DNA of 64,000 bases. It comes from Branchiostoma floridae (lineage: Eukaryota; Chordata; Leptocardii; Amphioxiformes; Branchiostomatidae). The notes under the pieces are model-generated. The model was not told where the DNA came from, did not search any database, and worked only from the letters and a program-made list of their open reading frames with translations. How positions within the stretch are numbered: the stretch's first letter is position 1; every line of letters starts with the position of its first letter. The position numbers and the translations under genes were made by a program. The stretch covers positions 17,903,041 to 17,967,040 of the forward strand of contig NC_049981.1 of assembly GCF_000003815.2 (NCBI RefSeq), written 5' to 3'. Below are positions 35,011 through 49,929 of this stretch, piece after piece.

Positions 35011-35683
35011 TGTTATCTTTAAGAGTGAGTTCTACCGTATACATCTAATGGTTATGATGACTATTTCATAACTCTCCACGTTTCTCGTATAGTTGCAGTG
35101 AAGAACTTTTCATTATCAATATGTGACATTAGGCCTAGGAAAATGTTGCGTTTCCGATTACGGTCCTGCAAGAAATTATGTCGGTAAATGTTCATTATCT
35201 TTTTGATTCAACAAATACTGTTTAACAATGTAAAACTGAAATACATCCAGCACTAGTATTTTCAACATCATATTGTAATTATTCATCAGATCATATTGTA
35301 CAAAAAGATAAAAAGATAAGTACAATGTTTACTACACTTTCAACTGTTCAATTAATCTGTTGACAGATCGTGAAATACATTGAGTCTGTTTTTCAATTAG
35401 TCAATCAGATAAACAAAAAATGTAATTGGTAGGCCATGGTAGTCAGGATTGTTGCTAGTATCGGTCAGGTAACCGAAAACACAACTTCCTTAACCTTAGA
35501 TAATTGATTATCTTTGACAAATTCGCCACTATTTGACGATCACCATTATATTAAGCTGTCTGTTTTGTCATGACCTACACACCCGCAACAAGTGCAGACT
35601 TGGTACATAATGGAACAAAAAATATTGTTTTTAGTAAGGTCCTTATGTTCTGTAGGATGGAGTGTAGCTTATCACTTTAATAA

Positions 35684-36786
35684 CTAGAGTTCGGCGACCT
35701 CATACCTCCATGAAAATTTAGAGCTTTTGTAAATTTTATGCAATGAATGAACATTAACATAATTTATGCATGGTGTTGTTCATCATTGACTAACGTACAC
35801 ATGTCACAATAATAAAATTCCCATCATTAATCATAAAGAGGTTTTGCAATTTGTACATAAATTATGCAAATAAGTTCCTCATTACCATATTTGGTTTCTG
35901 CTTATATTCCACCTATCATGATTAACAAGTGTTACATTTATTGAAGTCCAGTTATATTACAAACAATGGAATTATACAATGTCCTCATTAATAATGCAAA
36001 TTAAGTCCTCATTTGCATAACATGCATATAATTACGAACATCTTTGCCCAAGCTACCTGCATGCCAAAGATTATGTCAATCCGTCGATCCTTTCTGCAGT
36101 TATCCTCTTTGGAGTGTCTTTACAAAAAAGCCCCTGCAGTTCCAAAATTAAATGTTAGGGGGCTGAAACCTGCCCCACTTTGTCATGACACTGCAAGCTA
36201 TCTACCACAAGCTATCTACCACGTAAATGTCAAGACCATAGCATGTCTGAAACAAGAGATACATTGAAAAAACTGCTATTATAGAATATTCTCATTAATT
36301 ATGCAAATGTACTCCTATTTTGCATAATTAGTATTTTATCGTGTACAACATTGTCTAAGGTACCTACATACCAAAAATCATGAATATCCGTTGTTCCCTT
36401 CTTGAGTTATCCTCTTCAGAAGTTTTTGACAAAAACGCCCCTGCTATCCCAAAACTAGACGCTAGGGGGCCAAAACTTATGTCATTTCTTCCTGAGCACA
36501 AGAGCTATCTAACACTGAAAAATCGTGACCATAGCATGTTCAGAACACCGAGATAGCAAAACCGGAAGTTGCGCTGCAGTACCAAGGGGAGCCGCTAGAG
36601 GGCCCAAAATCTAATCATTTCCAGCTTTCATCACACACTACCAACACACCAAGTATGAAAGCAATCCACCCAGCCGTTCTTGAGTTATCTTGTTTACACA
36701 CACACACACAAACACACAGACAGACAGACAGACACACAAACGCAGGGTAAAATATAACCTCCATCCATGACATTTCATGGAGGTAA
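35684..36786 (+). mobile_element. Family A: 1.1-kb copy
   Basis: CTAGAGTTCGGCGACCTCAT and CCTCCATGAAAATT at the left; CATTTCATGGAGGTAA at the right after CA/GACA repeats. Interior has repeated TTATGCAAAT and the pair CTAGGGGGCCAAAA and CCAAGGGGAGCCGC. Confidence 0.65.
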
Positions 36787-39700
36787 TAAAGTTTTTATGA
36801 ACCTCGTGGTCACTTTACAGCATGGAATTCCATTCGTATTGGTGATTAACATCGTCGGATGGATTTGGTTGATATTAGAATGTGTTTACCAGTTTTATAC
36901 AGTGTACTTAATAAAGCAAAGATAGTGAACACAATATACAGTACTTGTGGAGACTCATCTACGCTGTCGGTGTAAATAATTCACGGGACACAGTTCTGTA
37001 CATGTTTGAAAAGCGCCTCTACATTAAACGATGTCAGTATTGCAGCACCGGGATTGTCGGGCATTGTTAAATCTATGAGAATTCCTTTCCGGCTGAGAGA
37101 AATGCACTTCTTTGACTGGTGAGGATACCTGGGTAATGCCAAATCTCAATTAGATAACCGCCTGTCTTTATTTTGTAACATTTTTCATGCTGAATACAAT
37201 GCAAATGTATCCACCCCTCCAGCCGTGAGGTGATAATCATTAGCCAGTACCTTCATAAATGGTGCCCAATGCAAAATTTGCGAGGTTCTGTCAGAAGTTA
37301 GATTTATAAGACAAAGGTTGGTGAAAATGCGATTTCAATCAAGAGAGATGGGTGTGATTTGTACCCTGACTGAATTCCTGCATTGAAATTTTGGTCTCAA
37401 TTGTATGATGAATAACGCATATAACCGAGGTATTCTTTAAACATTGATGGTCAAAAATTAAACACCCCCCGTACCATCCCCGCCAAGTCTTTACCTGACG
37501 TCATCCCTAAACGTACCTAGCTAATATAATATAAAGAAGACAGACAAAATGTGTATGAAGATGAAACCATTGCTGCAATTTTATTTCTAAAGACTGGTAC
37601 ATAATGATGAATAAACAAGAGTGCATTTTTGTTTTAATAGTTGTAATGTGCAGTGTAGATATTTCACGCTGGTAAGACTATATGGATTTGACTGCATGGA
37701 TGACATCCTCTGGCGATCCCAAAGTGATGCGAGCGTGAATAGGAAAAAGTTTGGGAAAAACTTGCCTTCATGAAGAATGCATGTGATCAGGAAGGTTAAA
37801 GAAATGACTAAACACACTCGGTATGGTATACCGAAAAAGAATGTTTTTTCCCTTTTGCATCTCCTTTGACTTTGGAATTGACGTTGGCGTCCGTTTCCAA
37901 AACAGCCGTTTGCAGCTGTTTTGGAAACGGAAAAAAGTTTACACGCTCTTGTCATCCATATAATCGAGTACACCTGGCCTTAACATCTGTGCGGTTAAAT
38001 CGAGATGGTGACTTCACGTTTCGCACAATCTACACGATTGATCTACACAATCTGCCTGATATGGTGATGGCCAGACATGTAAATACATGAAGTTTCATTT
38101 CAGTCCTTGCACATTAATGCTGTTATCGTAACTGTAAGCAATGAACGGACGGGAGGGTCAACCAAATGAACTCTATCCACTGTAACACATGGTTGAGACG
38201 AATATCACTTTAAAACACATTTAGCTACAAAGCTGCATTTCAAACCTCACGTCTTTACCCCATTTTACGGGTACTCTACTGCGCAAGTCAAATGGTGGTC
38301 CCTCCCCTAAAGCTAATACACTAAGTATGGCCTAACCACCTGATATACATCGCACACCAAAATAACATTCTAATCATACTTACTTGATACTGTCTTAAAT
38401 AACATTATTCTTTCTTAAATTAAACATTTCTGAAACACTGGTGCCATCAATTTTCACGTTCAAAAGTTTGCGTTAGACATATTTGAAACGGCTGATTCAA
38501 TGAGACCTTCGAAGTTCAAGTCATCATTGTCTAGTCAACGTTGACACACAAAAAAAACTTTTTTTACAGTCACAGATTTTATATCATACCTGCATACCTA
38601 GACCGTAATAATGTTCGATACGGGTGTTCCGAACGGGTGATGACTCGAGTTATCACACATGGGATTCTACTGTGATCACACTGGCTTCCATGAAATAATT
38701 CCAACACTCTTAACGTACGCCGAGTGCGACACTGTTGGGGATTGAGATGAGAGAAATATGTCGTATTTGCTACCAAATGTGGCCTCTCCAGTGTCGAAAA
38801 TCGATCTTTATCTCCTAGCTATCCATAACCTTAACCTTATTTGTTGATAAAATCGTTAATCCTATTGTTTAATATAATCGTATCTATACTATTTAGTACA
38901 TAATTTATGTCTAATCCACAGTGCGAGGTATTGCGCTAGTTCACCCATGTCCGTGACATTGTTTGGTAAGAGCCAATTGACACAAATCTGGCATTAAGAA
39001 AAAAACATAATTTTCTTTCAGGTACATGAAATACGTGTTGTTTTCTCTCTAGTCCTGTTGATGCAAAATATTGCGATTTAGATGCATCGTTCACCGAGTC
39101 GTCTTCTAGTGCATGGTTATTAAAACTTTGAGACAGTTTTCTGAACACTTGAGTCTCTCAAGTTTGCAATTCTGACCGTATTGCTGATGATGTATTTTGA
39201 ACAACTCACATAATACTCCGTTTTTTTTTACAAAAAAACAATTGAGGATACTCCTCGGATAAAGGTGAACTAACGTTATATTCTGAGACTTTCCAGTCTT
39301 TATTCACACCCGTCATGATCAACATGGAGGCCAACGTGGCGAATTACCAAATGGATGCCAAAGGTCTACTGATTTGTCTCCAAATAGCTAGCTTTCTCCT
39401 GTTAACGCTACCATATTCGCCAAAGACTGTACAATTTATCAATTTACTTGCACAATTCTGTGCTGCCTATCAGGAGATTTGACTTACATGAAATTTGAAT
39501 AAGTGGGCCGCCATGTTTGTCTCGCACTGTGGTCTGCAGCAATGGTATATCTCATTTGCCAGCATCTCTAACTAATCGCGTTTTAAAGTCTTCTAAGTGC
39601 CAAAAAAGGGGAAAAAATTGGTAATATCTTCAAGTCTTTGCATTCGTACTGTTACATAGGGAAAAACAGTAGATACGGGGGATCAGTAAGTTCTCGTCTG

Positions 39701-40461
39701 GCCTAAATAAATAATGTGAACAACGTAAATTTCGGAACATGATCATTATATAGTATAAAGTATTATATTGATAGTCACCAGATCATTGTGGTCAGTGCTT
39801 TCAAGACGACGTCCGTTTGAAAGTCAGAGGCAAGAAAAACAAGGCCGCACTTTGATCAGAGATGTCCAGGTCAAGTTATAATGAAATGGAATCTTCTAAT
39901 TGTCAAAATGTTTGATTATGATTTCCTCTATATGTTTACGAGAAAGAAGTGGGCATCTGACTTTTCGAAAAGCAAGTTGTCCTGAACACCTCAAGCTGCA
40001 GCTCAATTGTCCATATGTTTCTCTCTCACCTAGCGTTACCGGCAAACTAATGATAACAATGATTTGAATTTTAGAAGACATTCATTGAAGACTTTGTTCT
40101 TAATGATTATGCCCTGTATTTTGAGTTGTGAACATAACTTCTGGGCGAGGCCGCGAACAATCATCACCCCTCGTGATAATACAGAAATCTATTGGAAACG
40201 TCTCCTCTGTTTTGGTGTCGTCAGTTTAGATAGATTCGAGAAGGAAACTTGGCTATATCTTCAGATGTGACAGCTCTAACAATGGACAAGTTGGTAAATG
40301 TATAGAAGATCGATTTGTTAGTAGAAAAGACCATGAATGGAATGAAAGATATCAGAGATTTACGTCAGACTATATTGTCTATAGCTAGTGTCTCAAGAGT
40401 GATCTCAAGTTTGCGGCCGTACAACGATCGTACGACAAATATGACCGAGCCCCAATGGGGA
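36787..40461. other. Intergenic stretch before the ZP gene 3' end
   Basis: No convincing exon, RNA or mobile element in 3.7 kb apart from the short hairpin at 37,889. The distal part probably includes the 3'UTR of the ZP gene. One of the least repetitive stretches in the window. Confidence 0.4.
37889..37930. repeat. Perfect short hairpin
   Basis: CCGTTTCCAAAACAGC pairs with GCTGTTTTGGAAACGG across an 8-10-base loop. Confidence 0.75.
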
Positions 40462-40538
40462 CTACTGAGGCCGCGAAGCAGGCCTGGGTCCCCACCGCTC
40501 CATCTGCGCCTGCATGATGAACGAGTTGTTGTCCAGTC
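40462..40538 (-). CDS. ZP protein last exon: cytoplasmic tail and stop
   Basis: 77 bases, phase 1 in, ending TAG at 40464-40462. Encodes 24 residues, [17 protein letters not shown] and a Pro/Arg end. No ITAM, ITIM or other signalling motif is seen. No convincing poly(A) signal was found close downstream. Confidence 0.75.
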
Positions 40539-42454
40539 CTGAAAATAGTCGGAAGAAACTTTGAGGAGATTGAATGACACAATCAACATGCAGTAGATTC
40601 AAGTGTTCAAAAGACAAACTTAAAACAGAACAACAGCGTTACACAGAACAGCCACGTGACCATGATCTTTCGGTAATTCAGACTACTTCAGTTCAACTCT
40701 TCTTCCACATTCTTTTCTTCGAATAAAACTGTAGACTGTACTTTGAATATATCAAGAACATTCAGACACTTACTAAGCTGAGTTGACATGTCAACAATTA
40801 GATTGATGTTACGATGATATCTCAAAAAGCAAGCTCACAGCAAAATATACGAAAACCGGAATTCCAGCTGCAGTACCAAGGTCGGATAGCAGAATTCCCA
40901 AAATTGACCCTGACCTTTATGTTTACAATATCTACCCACATAAAAAATATCATTGCCATCTGTCCAACGGTTCTAAAGATATTGCACCACACACGCACGT
41001 GCACAGACAATCAGACCAAAAACTATACCTCCATTTTTAATAGAAATAAAATAGTCATCTATTCTTACCGACACGATCCTCTGGCTTTCCACTGGTGCCT
41101 GGGACACCGCGTGGCTTCCTCGTGTGACTCACGACAGCGACCAATAGTAGGAGGCCAACAAACCCAGCGACAGCTCCGGCAGCTATACCAACAGTGGGGA
41201 CGGCTGAAGCTGAGGAAGAAAATAGCACATGAAGTTAGAACGACACTTCAGGACAGACGCCATAGTTCAGTTTGGCAGTGGACGGCTCAGAATGGGAATC
41301 AATGCCGCCTTAAAATCCATATTTCCTTTGAAAATCTGTCCCCGTCTGGGTTTTGGGTCACACTTTGTTCGAACGTTCATTCATCAGATTATTTGGCGTA
41401 TTTAAGGCAGATCTGAGTTGTTGAGTCTTGCGGATGGATACGGGAGAAAACTGGCATTGAAGGTAGGTTTTTTTTTCTCATAATCCGATATCAACGAAAA
41501 CTTACTTTCATTAGCTATCACCATATTAATAACTACGTGTAGTAACTCGTGGTGGCAATAAGACGTTTTATATTCATATCTTAAAGAAGAACGTAGCAAA
41601 TGTGTAAGTTAAATGTGGTGATGTTCAGCTTGTATTGTTTAATGGCACATAGGTCTGCAAGTTTCTTTGCTGTTTCTGCAGCAGGGTACATTTTTACAGA
41701 AGGGTGCTATAAAGAGACATTTTAAACGGTTTTAATGAAAATGATGGTAGCCCACATCGAATGTAAAAAAAGCACATTGCTAGAATTTAGTACCTAGAGC
41801 TGATTCTTCTCCCTTATCCTTCATGATGGGGCCCAGGTGGACCAAAGCTGCACTGTAACTGCTGCCCTCGCGGCGGACTCGGGACCCTCTCGGGGCACGC
41901 TTGCGCCTTATGGCAGGGATGCATCCCTCTTTGCACCGGGAGTTGACGTCGTCCTTAAGGCAGACTAGCATGGTGCAATGGAAGTACACCTGCAACAGAA
42001 GTGGGTAGTTTTATGGGCAGGGCCGATGTTTCGTTAGTGATAAGTGTGGTCCGGCATTCCACATTCCGTAGCTATGATTCATATAAAGTACATATGGCAA
42101 TCACCCGTCTATCAACCACCGCTTCCTCCTAATCACTTGTCACCACAGCATCCTCGTCAGCATCATATCCTCATCATCATGACTGCCCATCAATACAGCA
42201 TCTTCATCACCATATGCAATCATCAGAACCCATCACCACATCTTCATTATTGCGGACAGCATCTTCATCATCATCATTCTATCTAGTTATCTTACCATGC
42301 TGGAGTCATCGGCATTGAGAAAACTGAAGGCATCCACAGAGAAGAACTCGGCCATGTCGTTTGAGCGCTCGCTATCCATTTCCAAGGACGGTTCTATTTT
42401 ACACCTGCGAAAGAAGGGACAAGGTAAGCAGAGACATAATGACGAATAACATAC

Positions 42455-42514
<60 letters not shown>

Positions 42515-45500
42515 ACATATACACACACACAAACACAAACATACTTTATGCAGACACGCACACATACACACAGGCTCACAGACATATACGAATTGAGAAT
42601 ATAGATTTCAATAAACATACATGTAACGAAAGGCATAATGTTACGTGGTATACCTTACAACTATCATGAAATATGTGAAACACAAAGTAAAGCGACCAAC
42701 CCGTCTTGTATGATGTTTACTTGTGGAGATCCGTCCGGGTCCATGGTTGGTGTGGCGACACAGTGCTGAGTAAAGAGCTCCAGGACGCTGAGAGACGAGT
42801 CCACACTCAGTCCGAAGTACAAACGGTCAGAGGGAGTCACCTATTTATGGACAAATGGCGATTTACACACAGTTCTGATTTGTTGGTTTTTTAGTTCAAA
42901 CTTCGACTTTCAAACGTTACTGCAACTAGATACACACAGCTGAATTTCCTTGTGACAATACAGTGCAATAAACAGTACTAGTCGGACAAGTACATTTACA
43001 CTTATTTCAATCGTTATTACAATTAATGAAAGTAAACTGTACGTCTTGCCCTTTTCCGCTTTTGACAAAAGCATTAAAATATGGTTACTTCTGTGCATTC
43101 ATTTCACAATCACCAAAGGTTAACTTCATTTAGTAAAGTAGGCCCCGATTAGAATGATGAACATTTCATGCAGATTGGGACTATTTGACTTATTTGCTAA
43201 GATGAGACTTTTGCATTTTTAACAAATTTGTCTGTGTCTTTGCACCTATAAATCAAGATCCTTTTAAGGATTAGTCTAACATTTATATACAGGGTGTCAA
43301 ACACCTTGGCCACACCGTAAGTGCCTGATAATTACATTTGTACATCACGAATGATTGTGTCCTCATTTTTTTATTCATTTATTCATCTTTAAGAGTAATC
43401 CCTACGGATTCTCGTTTGATATGCGAACGCTTTTAATGTATTTGCAGGGGTTTAGAATGGTAAAATGTGACAAGAAAAAATTTTGCTGTTTTGGGTAAGC
43501 AGTTAAAGGAGTTCTAAAACCCAGAAGAGCATGTTATTTTCCGATAGACATTAATCTTAGGAGGTAGAAATGTATACTTCTTCACATTTATACGATAAAT
43601 GCCCACTAGTCTCGCGCTCACCAAAAAGCATTCAGTATTCTGCTTAACTCCCCAAGTGCTCCTTAAAGCTGCATATAGTGTGCCTAACTACGCTTGACGT
43701 AAGTTAGGTTAGAAAACCAATTCGAAGGGCGATAAGAAAAACTCGTCTTTGTTATGTGTTCTTTGATATCTTGTGAACAATTGACTTTCTTGGTGTGCTT
43801 ATCGCCCCTAAATGCCGAAAATACTCGACGAAGGAAGTGTCTATACGTATAGGAAATCCATGGGTAGGGTCTGAATTGGTGAGTGCAGAACAACACAATA
43901 CCGAAGGATGTTAAACGTAACAAAGCTAAATAAGACATCACATACCATCATTGGGAAGTCTTCGGAGCTGAACGGACTACCGAATTCTTCAGAAGGGTAC
44001 ATGTTCATGTTGAAGGTCAAGACACCGTCATTGGCGTTCACAACCTCCACACTAGGAAAACATATGGACATATTACATGTATCACCAGACGTTATGCCAG
44101 GTAGGGAAATCAAATTTCAGCTGCAGAATATAAGCCACAAGGAACTCTTACCTAGGAGAAGGGATGTTGTACATGACCTCTCTTCCCTGAGAGATAACGA
44201 ACTGATGGATGAACTCACACTGGAAACTCTGTCTGAAAGCTGTCCCCCTCACAACTCCGTTCTCCAGCGTCTCCTGGTGAGCGATGGCCTCGTTGATGAA
44301 GATGTACTTGTCATTGGCGAGATTCGTCTAGTACAAAAGAATGGCAACTCGACCCTATCAACATAATTCTACATAATAACAGGAGAATTTTGATAAATCC
44401 TGCTTCTTACTTTCACATAGATTTGCCACTATCTGCAGCTATGGATCAATTTCATGCGAAATAGTTATGTATTTTTCTTAAATGTCCTAACCTCGGAACC
44501 TGAACCAACTAATTGGAAACAGGAGCTCAACTGAGAGGCTGCTACTAGTTGCGCCACAGGGACATCATTTTTCGTGTACTCATTTTTCGAGATAACCCCG
44601 TGTACTCACGTGTTTAACAGTCCCGCAATCCGTGAACCCAGTCTCCAAGATCACCTCTGTTTCGGTAACAGTAGCCTGGCAGGTGTCGTCCTGCAGATGC
44701 ATGTTGTTCACGTCCACACCTGGCAGCCCTGCCAGTGGAATCGTCAGCTTCATACTTGCTTCAGCGCATTCTACGTTGGTCACAACCCCTTCTGTAATTA
44801 GTTTAATAGACATACGAAATTACACCATAGTCACGTCGGTAACAATGTGCTCTCTTCCTCCGTGTAACATCTACACCCGTATTCACCAGACCCTCGGCTG
44901 GAACATAATACATGGTTACAATATTATGGTCACGTGCCATCGTCCTCTACTTTCGTTTTTGATGAAGCGTACATAATTAAGTGATTGGTAACACTGTCTC
45001 TGGACCAAGGGGTCCTGAGTTCGAATCCCGGTTGTCTAGCTCAGCCTACATATGTACACTACTGGAAAGGGTTGCAATCCTTAGGATAGGACGTGGTTCA
45101 TGTGGTTTATTGTACTTCATATAACATCTACCTCAATGTACCATCTACCTCCATGTTACATCTAACTCCATGTAACATCGATCTAACTCCATGTAACATC
45201 GATCTAACTCCATGTAACATCGATCTAACTCCATGTTACATCTAACTCCATGTAACATCTAACTCCATGTAACATCGAACTCCATGTAACATCTAACTCC
45301 ATGTAACATCTACCTCCGTGTAACATGTAACTCAATGTAACATCGATCTAACTCCATGTTACATCTAACTCCATGTAACATCTAACTCAATGTGACATCT
45401 ACCTCCGTGTAGCATCTAACTCAATGTAACATCTACCTCCGTGTAGCATCTAACTCAATGTAACATCGATCTAACTCCATGTTACATCTAACTCCATGTA

Positions 45501-45825
45501 ACATCTAACTAGCCTGGGTACCATCCAGATAGTAGTTCGCTCCTATGTTCGCTTCTGCTATAGAGAAGCGACTGTATATAGTGTATAATGAACGTCAGAG
45601 CTAGAAGCGACAGTATACAAAATGTATAGTATATAATGAACGCCGGAGCGAACTACTTTCCGGGTGGTACCAGGCTAACATCTAACTCCATGTAACGTCT
45701 AACTCCATGTAACATCTAACTCCATGTAATATCTACCTCCATGTAACTGTTAACATCGACCAGTAGCTTCTAGCTTTATGTAACTTCTACCGTAATGTCC
45801 GCCACAATCTCGAATGGAAAGGGGG

Positions 45826-45881
<56 letters not shown>

Positions 45882-48800
45882 CACAACACATCTTCCGCGG
45901 TTTCCGCGGTTCCAGCCCGAGCGCGGAAAGGTTTGCCGACAACCGAAGAACGGAGGGCGGTCCGACCCGCGGGAATTGTGCGCTACAATTTGATAACATT
46001 TGGTGTCCTCGAACAAAAAATTGTAACTTGGGCTCTATCCTGTAACATCTGTTTCCATATGCTATAAAGATTTACCACGATGGATGCGATAGTGATACAT
46101 CAGATCATTCAACTATCCCCACTGGTCGCCTTGTCAAATTCCCCTTGGTCACATTCACCACTATCTGTGGTCAGACTAACCTGTAGTTTTCTTGCCGCTG
46201 CCAGTTAGAATTTCCTGGCCTTCCTGGTCTAGGGCAGTGACGGTGAAAGTGTACTCTGTGTTCGCCCACAGTCCCGAGACAGTCGCCATGGTGTCCTCCG
46301 CTGCTGGCGGGCCGGACAGTTCCTGGAGCAGGCCTCCCTCGTGCTGGTACTGGATTCTGTATGCCCCGATGTCCAGGTCCGCCTCTGGTAGAGTCCAGGA
46401 CACGGTGACGTTGTCTATCCCACAGTCGGGAAACTCCAGGGCTGTGAAAGGAAAGGAATTTAATGCTAAAACGTCAGTCTTAATTATATACGACAGAACT
46501 AAAGATGTTCATATGCAGCATAACGTGCCATACCAGGTAGGCGTCGTGTACAATGGTCTTCACAATACTTTGTAGTCACATTTCCTTTTATATAAGTGCT
46601 TGACAATTATATGCTACTCCATTCCCAATGCGAACAAACACATCTGGATTTAAGCACTGATGATGTTATCAATTGGAATATCGATGGAATAGCAATCAAA
46701 ACCTACGGGACCGTGCCGATCATTTCGAATGAATACGATCAAAACTGCCCCGAGAGGTGGACTGGGTCAATTCCATTCAACCCCGAATTGGGCTGTTCAC
46801 ATTCAATAAGACCAATTCGAATTGACCCTTTCAGCGAATCGATTCGCATAGAGTTTGCCGAATGTGAACAGTGTCTCAGTGTTAGGCTCTTGGACCGGGT
46901 GTGCAATTCATGAATTACCTAGCCTCTACCAGGTTTCCAATGTCGGTGAGAAACTGGCCAAATAAATGAATAAATCGCCAGAGGAGTTATCCAGTACAAA
47001 ATCACACTTAATGATTGCACTTTTTAGCAGGCTAACTCATCTGGTGGGGCATATGTCTGTTAGGCCAATTTCTCCTCTTTGACCAAAATTATGGAGCCTG
47101 GTAGAGGCCTAAATTACCACCTGTGTTAAGTATTTGTTTAATTTGCCGCAAGTCTGCAGACAAAATAGCTTGGTAGTCATTAGTCAACGATTGATTCAGA
47201 ATTGATTCCACAGACCTTTGAACGTCTAAACTCTTACCGTTCTTTCGATGAGTGCTCAACAACTTTACATGGTTTGCAATTGTAATCCAATGATCTCCAA
47301 GGCATTTCAATGAATGATGTCTCAATGTCCTTTTAATAATCTCAATTTCATAGCATTAACAATGGCTTAATTACATTAAATATGATTTTAGGGAAAAAAA
47401 GGTTCCATACCGGTGCAGTGGTCGACTCCATCGCCGAAGTATCCTTCGTTACACGAACAGGTGAAACTGCCGACAGTGTTGGTGCAAGTTGCTTGTGCAT
47501 CACAGTGTGACAAGTACATGTCTTCACATTCGTCCACGTCTGTGGAAGAAATGCAAATCCGTATCTAACAACGCTTCATTTCATGAAAATGCGGGCAGCG
47601 ATGATTTTGCTAGTTTATCGTTGTTTGATGTTGACCTTGACTTCATCCCCCCAAGAAAAAAGAAACTGTAGTGAAGCTTAAGGTCGCAGACGCAGTATTT
47701 ATCCGCGACCACCGTAGTCAGTAGTAGTTAAGGTATAAAGTAGTGCGTCATTATTATGACATAGTATTTGCAAATAGTAAAAAGGCCCAGAGATTTGCGC
47801 CAGAATACAGCTACCGCCTACTATTGTGCGCTGGCTGCAGTTAGCATATCTCCGGAGGGTGTCGTATAAAAAACATTTTTCAATTGAAAAGGAACGAGCC
47901 AACACAATTAGATTATTTTCACATATTTTGCAGATTACACCCTGGACTCGATCATACTCGAGTTTTGTACCTTATAACAATATAACACTAGTTTCCTAAC
48001 TCGTGGAGACCCTACCTAAGTATTACCTATACGTATGGACATTGCCTTTATGCTGAATATTTCCGGCGATAAGCACAACAAGAAGGCCAATTGTTCAAAG
48101 AGATATCAAAGAACACATAACAAGGCTAACTTTTCTTATCGTCCCTGAAATTAGTTTTGTTACCTAACGATAGTCAGGAGTTATCATATAACGTTACATT
48201 GTATTCAGCCATACACTGAGATTAACTTATTTCATTCAGGAGTACTCAGAGAGTTGCTTTCTTACCTGTACAGGTGAATCCATTGCCAGTGTATCCATCG
48301 TTACAGGTGCAGGTAAAACTGAAGGTTGTGTCTTCGCAAGTCGCTTCCTCGTGACAGTTGTCCCAGCCAAGACTGCATTCGTCTGTTAAAAGCGACGAGA
48401 ATCATTTCTGGATACTACATGTCATGCTTACACTCCTAATACCTCCGTAGTTTTTTTTCTATTTTGCTTTCGGACATACGGAGACATTGTGGCACTGCAC
48501 TCAAGTTGTTAACAGTTACACATACACAGTACTAACAAAAGGTAAATGAAGCCCTTTATCAGTCTCTACCAGACTCCCACACTATATGAACACAGAAAAT
48601 ATTGCATGGTTGCTTCCAATTAACCCAAATGACAGAAGAAGAAGGAAGCGAAGTAGAGTGTTTATATATTCTTTGGTGTGCCGGGTGTGCCCTTAATCTT
48701 AAGGGTTAAGCATCTCATTTTTAGTTATAATCTTTGCTATTTTGTTCTGTCTTTCTATAGCAAAAAGGAAGAAGAAAGAAGAAGAAGACAAAGAACATAG

Positions 48801-49848
48801 CTAGCGAAAATAACATGTTTCCACTATTGGGAAATATACATATTTATAGTTGGGTAGGACTGTACCACTCACCTACGGGGGGTCTTATCTTCATGGACAC
48901 GGCCTTCAGGGAGTACTCGGTGCCTCTCCAGCCGTCCCAAAACACACCTTGCTTGTACTCACAAGAATCCTGGCAGTCCACGTACTCTCCGTTGAGGTTG
49001 GAAGGGCCGCAGTCTGAAAACCACCATCCACCGTCATCTCCATAATCCTCAGAACAATCTGTACTTGATGATCCATCATTGTCATCATCTTTAGTGGAGA
49101 AATATTCGTTCTCGTTGTCGCTCATAGAGTCCCCGGCATTCCCGTCCGTTTCCGAGAGGTGAAGTTGGTACTTGTCTCCCTCGTCGTCGATCCTGGAAGT
49201 CAAGATCGTGTGTAAAACTGCATCACGTGGTCTTACAAGTTGTTGAGTTTTCTGACTGTTGGGTCCGTCAGGTTATGAATTGCGAGGAGCTTACAATTGG
49301 CGGGACTTCATCGCAAGGTGACGTACCTCAACATATGGTATATAGGGATATCACGTGGTAGCGCGCGGAAGGTGGTTTCAAATTGTAATATTCTCAAAAT
49401 ACTATCTCTAACACAACGATAGACAATAACAGTCGCACAACTATACAAGTTAACGTTACTCCGCGAATAAAGGCGAACTAGCGTTTCATTAGCTCTGTTG
49501 AATTATGAACATATTTTGTCAATCTGATTTATTTGTACTCACGAGAAGGAACTGTACAGTTGAAAGACAGCGTTGTCTTCCCAGTCCTCAAGGTCAACTC
49601 GCAGTTGGTATTCCGTGTCGTCCTGGTCGGTCAGGGAGTGGATGATTTCGTTCCCAAGCCAGTACTCTCCGCTCTTGTCCCCAAACCCCTGTTTGTACTC
49701 GTCCCATGTCTTGTCAAAGGCAATCGACCCGTCCTGCCGCCGCTGGATCACAGTCCAGCCGCCTCCTGTAGAAAGGTACCGCAAGAAAAAAAAAGGAAAT
49801 CAGACATGGCAGATTTCATTCCTCCAAACACACACACACACACACACA

Positions 49849-49929
<81 letters not shown>

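Larger units (their letters stand above)
43690..48190. repeat. Inverted repeat pair across ZP-gene introns
   Basis: 43,690-43,800 (GCGATAAGAAAAACTCG, TTATGTGTTCTTTGATATC) is the complement of 48,060-48,190 (GATATCAAAGAACACATAA, TTTTCTTATCG). The arms lie in different introns of the same gene. Confidence 0.55.

Noticed and set aside
36013-36267. 84-codon ORF
   Set aside because: Inside a family A element, with related broken copies elsewhere in the window; not a gene.
37587-37973. 128-codon minus-strand ORF
   Set aside because: No recognisable domain, no supporting splice or start context, and it crosses a perfect hairpin; chance ORF most likely.
43908-44366. 152-codon plus-strand ORF
   Set aside because: Lies over two minus-strand ZP exons and the intron between; the minus frame has clear ZP cysteines and splice sites.
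45118-45760. CRISPR-like array of short repeats
   Set aside because: Units are contiguous without unique spacers and lie in a eukaryotic intron; it is a minisatellite.
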